From Pseudomonas sp. NFACC02 (GTDB lineage: Bacteria; Pseudomonadota; Gammaproteobacteria; Pseudomonadales; Pseudomonadaceae): 64,000 bases of DNA. Positions 40,915 through 49,688 of the stretch are shown here, piece after piece. The stretch lies in assembly GCF_900110765.1 (NCBI RefSeq), contig NZ_FOEO01000031.1, positions 1-64,000 on the forward strand, read 5' to 3'. Each line of letters starts with the position of its first letter. Position 1 is the first letter of the stretch. The position numbers and the translations under genes were made by a program. The notes under the pieces were generated by a model. The model was not told the DNA's origin, searched no databases, and was given only the letters and a program-made list of their open reading frames with translations.

Positions 40915-42324
40915 TTAGAGCGGCTTGCCTCGGTTACCGTGCTGACTGACAAAGGCCTGCATGGCTTTGAGGTCATTCGGCAGCACCGTGCAACGCTCGT
41001 CTCGCTCGAACAAATCAGACAGATGTGCAGGCAGCTCTAGCGCTTTTCCTACGCCCGCTTTCTGCACCGCTTCCGGGAATTTGACCGGGTGGGCCGTGCC
41101 CAGAATCACCATCGGCGTGTCGAGACTACGACGGCAATCGCGCGCGGCCTTCACCCCGATCGCCGTGTGCGGATCCAGCAATTCGCCGGTGCTGGCGAAC
41201 ACTTCGGCGATGGTTTCGCAGGTTTGCTCGTCGCTGACGGCCAGCGAATCGAACAGCTTGCGGGTTTCGGTCCAGCGGTCTTCTTCGACGCTGAAACCGC
41301 CACCCTGCTTGAAGCTGTCCATCAGCGCGGCAATCGCCGAACCGTTACGGCCGTGCATGTCGAACAGCAGACGCTCGAAGTTGGACGACACCATGATGTC
41401 CATCGACGGCGACAGTGTGGCGTGCAGGGTTTCCTTCACGTACTGATTGCCGCTCATAAAACGGTGCAGGATGTCATTGCGGTTGGTGGCGACGATCAAC
41501 TGGCTGATCGGCAGGCCCATGTTGCGGGCCAGATAACCCGCGAAGATGTCGCCGAAGTTGCCGGTCGGAACCGAGAATGCCACCGAACGCGCCGGGCCAC
41601 CCAACTGCAGGGATGCGTGGAAGTAGTAGACGATCTGGGCCATGATCCGCGCCCAGTTGATCGAGTTCACCGCCACCAGACGCGTGCCTTTGAGGAAGCT
41701 CTGGTCAGCGAAGCTGTTCTTGACCATTTCCTGGCAGTCGTCGAAGTTGCCTTCGATGGCGATGTTGTGAATGTTGTCGCCGAAGATGGTCGTCATCTGG
41801 CGGCGCTGAACGTCCGACACGCGATTGTTCGGGTGCAGGATGAAGATGTCGACGTTGTCGCAGCGACGGCAACCTTCGATGGCGGCAGAACCGGTATCAC
41901 CAGACGTGGCGCCGATGATCACAACGCGCTCGCCGCGCTTTTCCAGCACGTAGTCCAGCAGACGACCCAGCAGTTGCAGGGCGAAGTCCTTGAACGCCAG
42001 CGTCGGGCCGTGGAACAGCTCCATCACCCACTCATTGCCGTTCAACTGACGCAGCGGCGCGACCGCGCTGTGCGCAAACACACCGTAGGTCTCTTCGAGG
42101 ATTTTCTTGAAATCAGCGTCCGGGATGCTGCCGGTGACGAACGGGCGCATCACGCGGAACGCGAGCTCGTGGTACGGCAGGCCCGCCCAGGAGGCGATTT
42201 CTTCCTGTGTAAAGCGCGGCAGGTTTTCCGGAACGTACAGACCACCATCGCTGGCGAGGCCGGCGAGCAGCACGTCTTCGAAATTCAGGGCCGGTGCCTG
42301 GCCACGGGTACTGATGTAGCGCAT
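40915..42324 (-). CDS. thrC: Threonine synthase
   Basis: 469 residues from the ATG at 42324 (MRYISTRGQAPALNFEDVLLAGLASDGGLYVPE); the longer frame upstream overlaps a repeat and is not used. This is the fold-type II, PLP-dependent enzyme converting O-phospho-L-homoserine to threonine. The lysine that binds PLP is expected in the HGPTLAFKDFALQLLG block (about 107-122), and SATSGDTGSAAIEG (phosphate-binding) follows. The length and start match other Pseudomonas ThrC proteins. Order hom-thrC on the minus strand, 147 bp apart, gives the last two steps of threonine synthesis from aspartate semialdehyde. No attenuator leader was recognised upstream. Confidence 0.97.
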   Translation of the reverse strand: MRYISTRGQAPALNFEDVLLAGLASDGGLYVPENLPRFTQEEIASWAGLPYHELAFRVMRPFVTGSIPDADFKKILEETYGVFAHSAVAPLRQLNGNEWVMELFHGPTLAFKDFALQLLGRLLDYVLEKRGERVVIIGATSGDTGSAAIEGCRRCDNVDIFILHPNNRVSDVQRRQMTTIFGDNIHNIAIEGNFDDCQEMVKNSFADQSFLKGTRLVAVNSINWARIMAQIVYYFHASLQLGGPARSVAFSVPTGNFGDIFAGYLARNMGLPISQLIVATNRNDILHRFMSGNQYVKETLHATLSPSMDIMVSSNFERLLFDMHGRNGSAIAALMDSFKQGGGFSVEEDRWTETRKLFDSLAVSDEQTCETIAEVFASTGELLDPHTAIGVKAARDCRRSLDTPMVILGTAHPVKFPEAVQKAGVGKALELPAHLSDLFERDERCTVLPNDLKAMQAFVSQHGNRGKPL

Positions 42325-42344
42325 AGTCAAACCTTCGGTTTGGG

Positions 42345-42470
42345 CCGCAAGCTTCACGCTGCAAGCTGCAAGTCAGAGCCATTCAGCGTCGACTTGTGAC
42401 TTGCGGGCTGAAGCTCACCGCGAAGTTGTTTTGCTGTTTCTTGCAGCTTGAAACTTGAAGCCTGTCGCTG
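42345..42470. repeat. Short intergenic repeat cluster (CTTGCAGCTTGAA-type) between thrC and hom
   Basis: Several partial repeats of the words GCTGCAAGCTGCAAG, CTTGTGACTTGCGGGCTGAAGC and CTTGCAGCTTGAAACTTGAAGC occur in both orientations over about 125 bp. The sequence is purine/pyrimidine-biased and could form an extended hairpin in the hom-thrC mRNA. From memory, similar words occur between genes in several Pseudomonas genomes. I see no other feature in the gap. Confidence 0.5.
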
Positions 42471-42471
42471 C

Positions 42472-43776
42472 TTAATCAAGATGCTCGACACGGATACGGA
42501 CAACCGGGCCAGCCACGTCCTGCAAGGCTTCCAGTGCCTGAATCGCATCGTTCATGCGCTGCTCGACCACGCGATGGGTCAGCAGGATCATTGGCACCAG
42601 ACCGTCATGCTCTTCGACTTCCTTCTGCATGATCGATTCGATGTTAATGCCGCGCTCGGACAGGATGCTTGCCACCTGGGCCAGAACCCCCGGGTGGTCC
42701 TTGGCCTGAATGCGCAGGTAATACGCACTCTCGCAGGCTTCGATCGGCAGGATCGGATGCGCCGAGAGCGAATCAGGCTGGAACGCCAGGTGCGGAACGC
42801 GGTTTTCCGGATCAGTCGTCAGGGCACGCACAACGTCGACCAGGTCGGCGACCACCGACGATGCGGTCGGCTCCATGCCAGCGCCGGCACCGTAGAACAG
42901 CGTCGAACCGGCGGCGTCGCCATTGACCATCACCGCGTTCATCACGCCGTTGACATTGGCGATCAGGCGGTCAGCCGGGATCAGGGTCGGGTGAACGCGC
43001 AGTTCGATGCCGGCACTGGTGCTGCGGGCCACGCCCAGGTGCTTGATGCGATAGCCCAGCGCTTCGGCATAATGGACGTCAGCGGTGGTCAGCTTGGTGA
43101 TGCCTTCGGTGTAGGCCTTGTCGAACTGCAACGGGATACCGAAGGCGATCGACGCCAGGATGGTCAGCTTGTGCGCCGCATCGATGCCTTCAACGTCGAA
43201 CGTCGGATCGGCTTCGGCGTACCCCAGCGCCTGGGCTTCGGCCAAAACGTCCGGGAAGGTGCGACCCTTCTCACGCATCTCGGTCAGGATAAAGTTGCCG
43301 GTGCCATTAATGATGCCCGCGACCCAGTTGATGCGGTTGGCGGACAGGCCTTCACGAATCGCCTTGATCACCGGGATGCCGCCAGCGACTGCCGCTTCGA
43401 ATGCGACAATGACGCCCTTCTCGCGGGCCTTGGCAAAGATTTCGTTACCGTGAACGGCGATCAGCGCCTTGTTGGCGGTGACCACGTGCTTGCCGTTCTC
43501 GATGGCTTTGAGCACCAGTTCGCGGGCGACGGTGTAGCCACCGATCAGTTCGACGACGATGTCGATTTCAGGGTTGATGGCCACGTCGAAAACGTCGGTC
43601 GTGGTCGGGGTACCGGTAATCTGGCAATGGGGGTTGGGTGTACGCACGGCGATCTGCGCCACTTCGATTCCACGCCCGGCACGGCGGGCAATCTCCTCGG
43701 CGTTACGCGTCAGCACATTGAAGGTACCGCCACCGACAGTACCCAGCCCACAGATGCCTACTTTGACCGGTTTCAC
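42472..43776 (-). CDS. hom: Homoserine dehydrogenase
   Basis: 434 residues from the GTG at 43776 (GGGGAG upstream), matching the usual Pseudomonas length. An N-terminal Rossmann domain opens with VKVGICGLGTVGGG (about 5-18); the catalytic part shows GGIPVIKAIREGLSANRINWVAGIINGTGNF and GYAEADPTFDVEGIDAAHKL, the substrate-binding signature with the catalytic lysine. The C-terminus (about 350-434) is an ACT domain (AYYLRIQAKDHPGVLAQVASILSERGINI) expected to sense threonine. It reduces aspartate semialdehyde to homoserine with NAD(P)H. It is followed by thrC. Confidence 0.97.
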   Translation of the reverse strand: MKPVKVGICGLGTVGGGTFNVLTRNAEEIARRAGRGIEVAQIAVRTPNPHCQITGTPTTTDVFDVAINPEIDIVVELIGGYTVARELVLKAIENGKHVVTANKALIAVHGNEIFAKAREKGVIVAFEAAVAGGIPVIKAIREGLSANRINWVAGIINGTGNFILTEMREKGRTFPDVLAEAQALGYAEADPTFDVEGIDAAHKLTILASIAFGIPLQFDKAYTEGITKLTTADVHYAEALGYRIKHLGVARSTSAGIELRVHPTLIPADRLIANVNGVMNAVMVNGDAAGSTLFYGAGAGMEPTASSVVADLVDVVRALTTDPENRVPHLAFQPDSLSAHPILPIEACESAYYLRIQAKDHPGVLAQVASILSERGINIESIMQKEVEEHDGLVPMILLTHRVVEQRMNDAIQALEALQDVAGPVVRIRVEHLD

Positions 43777-43822
43777 TATGAACTCCCCATAAAACGGCCG
43801 ACGCGAGGCCGGCCGTGAAAAC

Positions 43823-43842
43823 AGCCGCAATGTTTTGCGGCT
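43823..43842 (-). terminator. Intrinsic terminator after dsbC
   Basis: AGCCGCAA / TTGCGGCT pairs around a 4-nt loop and is followed on the minus strand by GTTTTC. It lies about 70 bp past the dsbC stop and 47 bp before the hom start, so it separates the two genes. Confidence 0.7.
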
Positions 43843-43911
43843 CGCTATTGATGAAACACCGGCAGATCCGGCGCTTCACTGTTCGTCGCGGGCAGAGCGC
43901 GCCGAACAGGA

Positions 43912-44652
43912 TTACTTGGCGCTGAGTGCCAGTTTGGCGACTTGCGGCGCAGGCTGGTAGCCCGGAATCACCTGACCGTCAGCCAGAACGATGGCCGGCG
44001 TGCCGTTCACGCCAATCGACTGACCGATTTCGAATTGCCTGGTCACCGGGTTGGCGCACTTCGGTGCCTCGATGTTTTTGCCATCGACCATGCGGTCCAT
44101 GGCACTGCGACGATCCTTGGAACACCATACGGCCTGCAGTTGTTCGTCACCCGGCGAGCCCAGACCCTGGCGCGGGAAAGCGACGTAACGCACTTCAATG
44201 CCGCGTTTGTTCAATTCGGGTACTTCGCCGTGCAGTTTGTGGCAGTACGGGCAGGTCGTGTCGGTGAACACGGTGATGTGCGATTTGGTCTCGCCAACCG
44301 CCGGGTAGACCACCATGTCGGCGGTCGGAATGCCATTGATCGTCTTGGAAATCGCCTGACGTTCGACTTTTTCGGTCAGGTTGACCGGTTTGCCGCCCTG
44401 AATCTGGTACAGGTTGCCCTGCATCACGAATTGACCGTCGGCACTGGCGTACAGCACGCGGCCGCCCTTCAGGTTGACTTCGTACAGGCCATTGAGCGGG
44501 CTGCTGGAAATGCTTTCGACCGGAATTTCCAGGTTCAGGGATTCCAGGGTTTTGCGGATGGCCTTGTCAGACGCCTCATCGGCGTGGGCAAACAGGCTGA
44601 AGGTGCTGGCCAGCGCTACAACGGCAGCACCGATAATACGAGTCACGCGCAT
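43912..44652 (-). CDS. dsbC: DsbC periplasmic disulfide isomerase
   Basis: 246 residues from the ATG at 44652, with a signal peptide (MRVTRIIGAAVVALASTFSLFAHA, cut about residue 24). An N-terminal dimerisation domain (about 25-85) precedes the thioredoxin-fold domain with the active-site CPYC at 134-137 in FTDTTCPYCHKLH and the cis-proline in GTPAIV. It shuffles wrong disulfides in periplasmic proteins and is kept reduced by DsbD. It follows xerD on the same strand, an order conserved in Pseudomonas and close relatives. Confidence 0.96.
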   Translation of the reverse strand: MRVTRIIGAAVVALASTFSLFAHADEASDKAIRKTLESLNLEIPVESISSSPLNGLYEVNLKGGRVLYASADGQFVMQGNLYQIQGGKPVNLTEKVERQAISKTINGIPTADMVVYPAVGETKSHITVFTDTTCPYCHKLHGEVPELNKRGIEVRYVAFPRQGLGSPGDEQLQAVWCSKDRRSAMDRMVDGKNIEAPKCANPVTRQFEIGQSIGVNGTPAIVLADGQVIPGYQPAPQVAKLALSAK

Positions 44653-44818
44653 GAAAACTCCTCGGGCGGTGGGCTGACGGGCGGCCATGAAAACGGCGGA
44701 CGCGGGCGTACCTGCAGGTTTTCGGACCGCCAATCGGCGAAACCGGCAAAGCCTATCACATAAGGCCCGCAACACCGACGCCGACTGATGTAAGACACGT
44801 CGTAAATTACGGTCGCCC

Positions 44819-45715
44819 TCACCCTCTCGGGTGGTGTTTGGCGTGCAGGTCCTGCAGCCTCGCGCGCGCCACATGGGTGTAGATCTGCGTAGTGGACAGA
44901 TCGCTGTGCCCGAGGAGCATCTGGACCACACGAAGATCGGCGCCGTGGTTAAGCAGATGGGTGGCGAACGCATGACGCAACGTGTGCGGCGACAACGATT
45001 TGCCAATGCCCGCCACCTTCGCCTGGAGCTTGATCCGGTGCCAGAACGTCTGTCGGGTCATCTGTTCGCCCCGCAAACTGGGAAACAACACGTCGCTGGG
45101 GCGTCCGCCGAGGATTTCCTGACGTGCATCCCGCATGTAACGCTCGACCCAGACGATGGCCTCCTCCCCCATTGGCACCAATCGCTCCTTGCTGCCCTTG
45201 CCCATGATTCGCAACACACCCTGGCGCAGGTTGACCTGCTCCAGCGTCAGGCTGACCAGCTCGGTCACCCGCAGACCGCAAGCGTAGAGCACTTCCAGCA
45301 TCGCCCGGTCTCGCTGACCAATGGCCTCGCTCAAATCAGGCGCAGCTAGCAGCGCCTCGACATCGGCCTCGGACAGAGATTTGGGCAAAGGCTTGCCCAG
45401 TTGCGGCATGTCTACCTGCAAGGTGGGATCGACAGGGATCAGTTTCTCGCGCAGCAGGTATCGATAGAACCCTCGTACGCCGGACAGAAATCGTGCACTC
45501 GAACGCGCTTTGTAGCCGTTATCGACACGCCAGGCCAGGTGATCGAAGATCGCCCCACGCCCAACGGCCATCAGGTCGATTCCGCGCTCCTGCAACCAGC
45601 CATTGAACAGCGCGAGATCGCTGCGGTAGGCATTGCGGGTGTTGTCCGAGAGCCCCTTTTCCAGCCACAGGGCGTCGAGGAAGCGGTCGATCATGGGGTG
45701 GTCTAGGGCGGGCAT
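44819..45715 (-). CDS. xerD: Site-specific tyrosine recombinase XerD
   Basis: 298 residues from the ATG at 45715, the same length as E. coli XerD (a second ATG 14 codons upstream has no better ribosome site). N-terminal SAM-like domain about 4-95. The catalytic residues are R149 (CGLRVTELV), K173, H244 and R247 (HTLRHAF), H270 (LGHSDL) and Y279 (TQIYTHV). With XerC it resolves chromosome dimers at dif. The order xerD-dsbC-hom-thrC on the minus strand resembles PAO1. All catalytic residues are intact. Confidence 0.97.
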   Translation of the reverse strand: MPALDHPMIDRFLDALWLEKGLSDNTRNAYRSDLALFNGWLQERGIDLMAVGRGAIFDHLAWRVDNGYKARSSARFLSGVRGFYRYLLREKLIPVDPTLQVDMPQLGKPLPKSLSEADVEALLAAPDLSEAIGQRDRAMLEVLYACGLRVTELVSLTLEQVNLRQGVLRIMGKGSKERLVPMGEEAIVWVERYMRDARQEILGGRPSDVLFPSLRGEQMTRQTFWHRIKLQAKVAGIGKSLSPHTLRHAFATHLLNHGADLRVVQMLLGHSDLSTTQIYTHVARARLQDLHAKHHPRG

Positions 45716-45833
45716 GGATTCGGCTTGAGCAGAGGAAAACGAGGGGCAGTCTTTCATATAAGCAAGAGCGGTACAAAACCATCAGGCGTGCACAGCACCT
45801 GTGGGGGCCCGGAGTGGCTTTTCTTCAGAAAAC

Positions 45834-45861
45834 AAAAAAGCAGCCCGTAGGCTGCTTTTTT
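45834..45861. terminator. Bidirectional intrinsic terminator of the rpsP-rplS operon
   Basis: AAAAAAGCAGCC / GGCTGCTTTTTT pairs around a 4-nt loop and carries T-runs on both strands, so it can stop transcription from either side. It ends 18 bp beyond the rplS stop on the minus strand. Confidence 0.9.
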
Positions 45862-45879
45862 CTGCATCGGAGACTGGGA

Positions 45880-46230
45880 TTAAACCAGTTTTTCCTTGAT
45901 GCGAGCTGCTTTACCGGACAGGTCACGCAGGTAGTACAGTTTGGCTTTGCGAACGTCACCGCGACGTTTCACAGCCATGCTGTCGATTTGCGGGCTGTAG
46001 GTCTGGAAAGTACGCTCAACGCCAACACCGTTGGAGATTTTACGAACAGTGAAAGCACTGTTCACACCACGGTTACGCTTGGCGATGACAACGCCTTCGA
46101 ACGCTTGCAGACGCGAACGGTCGCCTTCCTTCACTTTCACCTGAACGACAATGGTGTCGCCCGGGGCAAAGGGAGGGATTTCTTTGGTCATCTGCTCTGC
46201 TTCGAGTGCAAGAATGATTTTGTTAGTCAT
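45880..46230 (-). CDS. rplS: Ribosomal protein bL19
   Basis: 116 residues, the standard bL19 length. The N-terminal half is MTNKIILALEAEQMTKEIPPFAPGDTIVVQVKV, and the conserved core is GDRSRLQAFEGVVIAKRNRGVNSAFTVRKISNGVGVERTFQTYSP. It sits at the 30S-50S interface of the ribosome. It is the last gene of the rpsP-rimM-trmD-rplS operon, 43 bp after trmD, followed by a strong bidirectional terminator. Confidence 0.98.
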   Translation of the reverse strand: MTNKIILALEAEQMTKEIPPFAPGDTIVVQVKVKEGDRSRLQAFEGVVIAKRNRGVNSAFTVRKISNGVGVERTFQTYSPQIDSMAVKRRGDVRKAKLYYLRDLSGKAARIKEKLV

Positions 46231-46273
46231 GCTGTGCTCCTAAGGTAAATCAGTCGGATTTACCATCGATACG

Positions 46274-47026
46274 TTAACTATCGTCCCGCTCGCGGAGGTA
46301 TTCCGCCAGCAGCTTCTTCTCTTCTCCAGAAAGCGAGCGGCTTTCCAGAAGATCGGCGCGTCGTTCATAGGTCCGCCCAAGGGACTGCTGTAAACGCCAA
46401 CGCCGGATGTGTGCGTGATTGCCACTTAGCAATACGTCGGGAACACGCTGATCCGCATACACCTCCGGTCGGGTGTAGTGCGGGCAATCCAGCAGACCAT
46501 CCGTGAAGGAATCTTCCTCCGCGGAATCCACATGCCCTAAAGCTCCAGGCAGCAGTCGCGTAACCGCATCTATCAGGACCATGGCCGGCAGCTCACCGCC
46601 AGACAACACATAGTCTCCAATCGACCACTCTTCATCGACATGAGCATCAATAAAACGCTCGTCAATGCCTTCATAACGACCGGCAATCAGGATAAGTGCT
46701 TCCTCCTGAGCCAACTCGCGTACCGCAGACTGATCCAGCTTGCGGCCTTGTGGCGACAGGTAAATAACCTTCGCCGCATCCCCGGCAGCCTGTCTGGCCT
46801 GAACCAGCGCATCTTCCAGAGGCTTGATCTTCATCACCATGCCAGGGCCACCGCCAAACGGGCGATCGTCCACAGTGTGATGCCGATCCGTGGTGTAGTC
46901 CCGCGGATTCCAACAAGTCAGCTGCAACAGCCCTTGTTTCACCGCACGGCTGGTAATGCCGTATTCGCTGATGGCGGAAAACATCTCGGGAAACAGACTG
47001 ATGACTTCTATGCGCAGGCTAGCCAT
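46274..47026 (-). CDS. trmD: tRNA (guanine37-N1)-methyltransferase
   Basis: 250 residues with the SPOUT-class deep trefoil-knot. Family landmarks: LRIEVISLFPEMF, RDYTTDRHHTVDDRPFGGGPGMVMK (the S-adenosylmethionine/G37 pocket), LIAGRYEGIDERFIDAHVDEEWSIGDYVLSGGELPAM (knot loop) and a C-terminal helical domain. It makes m1G37 in tRNAs reading CNN/UNN codons and prevents +1 frameshifting, which is notable beside the recoding of prfB. It lies 3 bp downstream of rimM, hence translationally linked. Confidence 0.98.
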   Translation of the reverse strand: MASLRIEVISLFPEMFSAISEYGITSRAVKQGLLQLTCWNPRDYTTDRHHTVDDRPFGGGPGMVMKIKPLEDALVQARQAAGDAAKVIYLSPQGRKLDQSAVRELAQEEALILIAGRYEGIDERFIDAHVDEEWSIGDYVLSGGELPAMVLIDAVTRLLPGALGHVDSAEEDSFTDGLLDCPHYTRPEVYADQRVPDVLLSGNHAHIRRWRLQQSLGRTYERRADLLESRSLSGEEKKLLAEYLRERDDS

Positions 47027-47029
47027 TGC

Positions 47030-47566
47030 TTAGAAATCCGCGTCCCAATCCACCTTCATCTCGCCAGCAACCAGATCGACGGCCAACACGCATTGCTCTG
47101 TGTAAGGCAACAAGCGTTCGCGATCATCCAGGCTGCCCGCGCAGGGCTTGACCACCATTACATCGTTCGAGCCGGTTTCCAGAAGATGATCGATCTTCCC
47201 GAGCAATTGCCCAAGGTGGTCGATGACCTTCAAACCTACCAGCTGGTACCAGTAGTACTCGCCGTCGGTTAGTTCAGGGAACAGGTTGCGTGGCACGCAG
47301 ATCTCATAACCCGCCAGAAGACGAGCTTCTTCGCGATCATCGAGACCTTTGAGCTTCGCGACCAGGAACTTGTCGCTCCCGCGTCCACTGACCAGCTCAA
47401 CCTGCTTCACATTGCCTTCGCGCTTGAGCGTCCAGGTTTTGTACTGCAACAGGTTTTCAGTCGGATCAGTAAAGGAATACACCTTCACTTCGCCGCGAAC
47501 GCCATGAACAGAATAAATTTTGCCAACGACGATCAGGTCATCAGCAACAACTGGCGTCGCGTTCAT
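47030..47566 (-). CDS. rimM: Ribosome maturation factor RimM
   Basis: 178 residues. N-terminal beta-barrel (VVGKIYSVHGVRGEVKVYSFTD) and C-terminal PRC-barrel (LTDGEYYWYQLVGLKVIDHLGQLLG). It helps assemble the 30S head around S19. It is 5 bp downstream of rpsP and just upstream of trmD in the classic four-gene operon. No anomalies. Confidence 0.98.
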   Translation of the reverse strand: MNATPVVADDLIVVGKIYSVHGVRGEVKVYSFTDPTENLLQYKTWTLKREGNVKQVELVSGRGSDKFLVAKLKGLDDREEARLLAGYEICVPRNLFPELTDGEYYWYQLVGLKVIDHLGQLLGKIDHLLETGSNDVMVVKPCAGSLDDRERLLPYTEQCVLAVDLVAGEMKVDWDADF

Positions 47567-47571
47567 ATTGC

Positions 47572-47823
47572 TCAGGCCGCAGCCTTGGCAGATTCCTTCA
47601 ACAACTGAGCAACGCGCTCAGAAGGTTGTGCACCAACGCTCAGCCAGTAGGCAACGCGCTCTTGGTTCACGGACAGACGGATTTCCTGACCACGGGCAAC
47701 CGGGTTGAAGAAACCTACTTGTTCCTTGTGCGAACCGTCGCGTGGGTTACGGCTGTCGGTCACAGTCAGGTGGTAAAACGGGCGCTTTTTGGAGCCGCCA
47801 AGGGCAAGACGGATTGTTAGCAT
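47572..47823 (-). CDS. rpsP: Ribosomal protein bS16
   Basis: 83 residues from the ATG at 47823 (MLTIRLALGGSKKRPFYHLTVTDSRNPRDGSHKEQVGFFNPV), the standard length. It is the first gene of the operon rpsP-rimM-trmD-rplS. The 247 bp between it and ffh (47824-48070) hold the promoter region; I see no further gene, and the alternative frame there is arginine-rich and unconvincing. Confidence 0.97.
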   Translation of the reverse strand: MLTIRLALGGSKKRPFYHLTVTDSRNPRDGSHKEQVGFFNPVARGQEIRLSVNQERVAYWLSVGAQPSERVAQLLKESAKAAA

Positions 47824-48070
47824 TGAACAAAGTTCCTGTAGTCGGTGCTGCAAATCTAAGATGCACAGCGGGCATGGGTGCCCGAAAGGCCGCATATTCT
47901 AAGGAATATCCGGACTTTTGCAAATGACTTTTTCCGGCGCGCGCCGTAGGGCCATCAAGATTTGCCATGGAGCCGTCTTCATCAACGGCCATTAAGCGCC
48001 TGCGCGAGCAGGCCAGTGGGACGGTTGCCCCAAAGAAGGACGCGCGAAAGAAACTCCCGCGCGGTGCAAA

Positions 48071-49447
48071 TCACATCCTGGGCATGCCGCCGCCGGGCAG
48101 CATTCCGCCCATGCCACGCATCATTTTGGCCATGCCGCCTTTGCTGGAAAACTTTTTCATCATCTTCTGCATCTGCTTGTGCTGCTTGATCAGACGCCCG
48201 ATGTCCTGCACCTGCGTGCCGGAACCCATGGCGATGCGGCGTTTGCGCGAACCGCTGATCAGTTCAGGGTCGCGGCGCTCGGCCGGGGTCATGGAGTTGA
48301 TGATGGCTTCCATCTGCTTGAACTGTTTCTCTGCCGCGCTCTGGGCATTGCCCATCTGCGCCAGATTGACGCCGCCCATGGTCGGCAGCTTGTCCATGAG
48401 GCCACCGAGGCCGCCCATGTTTTTCATCTGTTGCAGCTGATCGCGGAAGTCTTCGAGATCGAAGCCTTTGCCCTTCTTCAGCTTCTTGGCCAGTTTGTCG
48501 GCCTTTTCCCTGTCGAGGGTCTGTTCGGCCTGCTCGATCAGGCTGAGCACGTCACCCATGCCCAGGATGCGCGAGGCGATACGGTCAGGGTGGAAAGGCT
48601 CCAGAGCGTCGCTCTTCTCGCCCATACCGATGAACTTGATCGGCTTGCCGGTGATGGCGCGAACCGACAGCGCGGCACCGCCTCGTGCGTCACCATCGAC
48701 CTTGGTCAGGATCACGCCGGTCAGCGGCAGCGCGTCGCCGAAGGCCTTGGCCGTGTTGGCGGCGTCCTGGCCGGTCATGGCGTCCACCACGAACAGCGTT
48801 TCAGCCGGCTTGACCACCGCGTGCAGCGCCTGGATCTCGCCCATCATCTCGGCGTCGATGTGCAGACGGCCGGCGGTGTCGAGAATCACGACGTCAATGA
48901 ATTTGAGCCGGGCTTCTTTAATGGCCGCTTCGGCAATCGCAACAGGCTTCTGGCTGATGTCGGACGGGAAGAACGTCACGCCGATGTCGTTGGCCAGGGT
49001 TTCCAGCTGCTTGATGGCCGCAGGACGGTAAACGTCCGCCGATACCACCATCACGGTTTTCTTTTTGCGCTCTTTGAGGAATTTCGCCAGCTTGCCCGCG
49101 GTGGTGGTCTTACCCGCACCCTGCAGACCCGCCATCAGGATGACCGCCGGCGGCGCGACGTTGAGGGTCAGCTCTTCGTTGGCAGCCCCCATCATCTCTT
49201 CCAGTTCGGCCTGGACGATCTTCACGAACGCCTGACCCGGTGTCAGGCTGCGCGACACCTCGGTGCCAACGGCGCGCTCCTTGATCCGGTTGACGAAGTC
49301 TTTGACCACCGGCAAGGCGACGTCGGCTTCGAGCAGCGCCATACGCACTTCACGCAGAGTGTCCTTGATGTTGTCCTCGGTCAGCTTGGCTTTGCCGGTG
49401 ACCTGGCGCAGCGTCTGTGAGAGACGATCTGTCAGATTTTCAAACAT
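48071..49447 (-). CDS. ffh: Signal recognition particle protein Ffh
   Basis: 458 residues: N-terminal helical domain, GTPase with GLQGAGKTTTAGKLAKFLKE (P-loop), DTAGRLHID and TKVDGDARGGAALS, then the methionine-rich M domain ending MRGMGGMLPGGGMPRM, which binds 4.5S RNA and signal sequences. It targets inner-membrane proteins with FtsY. It is transcribed divergently from ypjD (241 bp apart), in the same order as in PAO1. The 4.5S RNA gene is not in this window. Confidence 0.98.
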   Translation of the reverse strand: MFENLTDRLSQTLRQVTGKAKLTEDNIKDTLREVRMALLEADVALPVVKDFVNRIKERAVGTEVSRSLTPGQAFVKIVQAELEEMMGAANEELTLNVAPPAVILMAGLQGAGKTTTAGKLAKFLKERKKKTVMVVSADVYRPAAIKQLETLANDIGVTFFPSDISQKPVAIAEAAIKEARLKFIDVVILDTAGRLHIDAEMMGEIQALHAVVKPAETLFVVDAMTGQDAANTAKAFGDALPLTGVILTKVDGDARGGAALSVRAITGKPIKFIGMGEKSDALEPFHPDRIASRILGMGDVLSLIEQAEQTLDREKADKLAKKLKKGKGFDLEDFRDQLQQMKNMGGLGGLMDKLPTMGGVNLAQMGNAQSAAEKQFKQMEAIINSMTPAERRDPELISGSRKRRIAMGSGTQVQDIGRLIKQHKQMQKMMKKFSSKGGMAKMMRGMGGMLPGGGMPRM

Positions 49448-49688
49448 GCGTGATCCTTTGAGTTCGTCATGAACCCCAGTTGATGCGGCCCCGCTCCCCG
49501 ATGCAGCGCCAGAAAACGACGCATTTATATAGAGGGAACAGCGCTCGACGAGCCTGTGGCTTGAGCAGGTCGCGGATTATAGCGAAGAGTCTGGCGCACG
49601 GACACCACGACGTCTGCTTCTGTGGTCTTTCGTGGACTGTCGGTTCTATGCCAAACTCAGCGGCTTTCGGGCACGCCCATCAGGATCT

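Noticed and set aside
43823..43842. Possible attenuator hairpin in front of hom
   Set aside because: No upstream leader peptide rich in threonine or isoleucine codons was found; the hairpin fits better as the terminator after dsbC.
44819..45715. Phage or integron integrase
   Set aside because: The recombinase is XerD by length, residues and its conserved xerD-dsbC neighbourhood; no att site or phage gene is nearby.
47967..48440. Plus-strand frame between rpsP and ffh (MEPSSSTAIKRLREQ...)
   Set aside because: Most of it is antisense to the 3' end of ffh. The 100 bp outside ffh are too short to judge, and I recognise no family.
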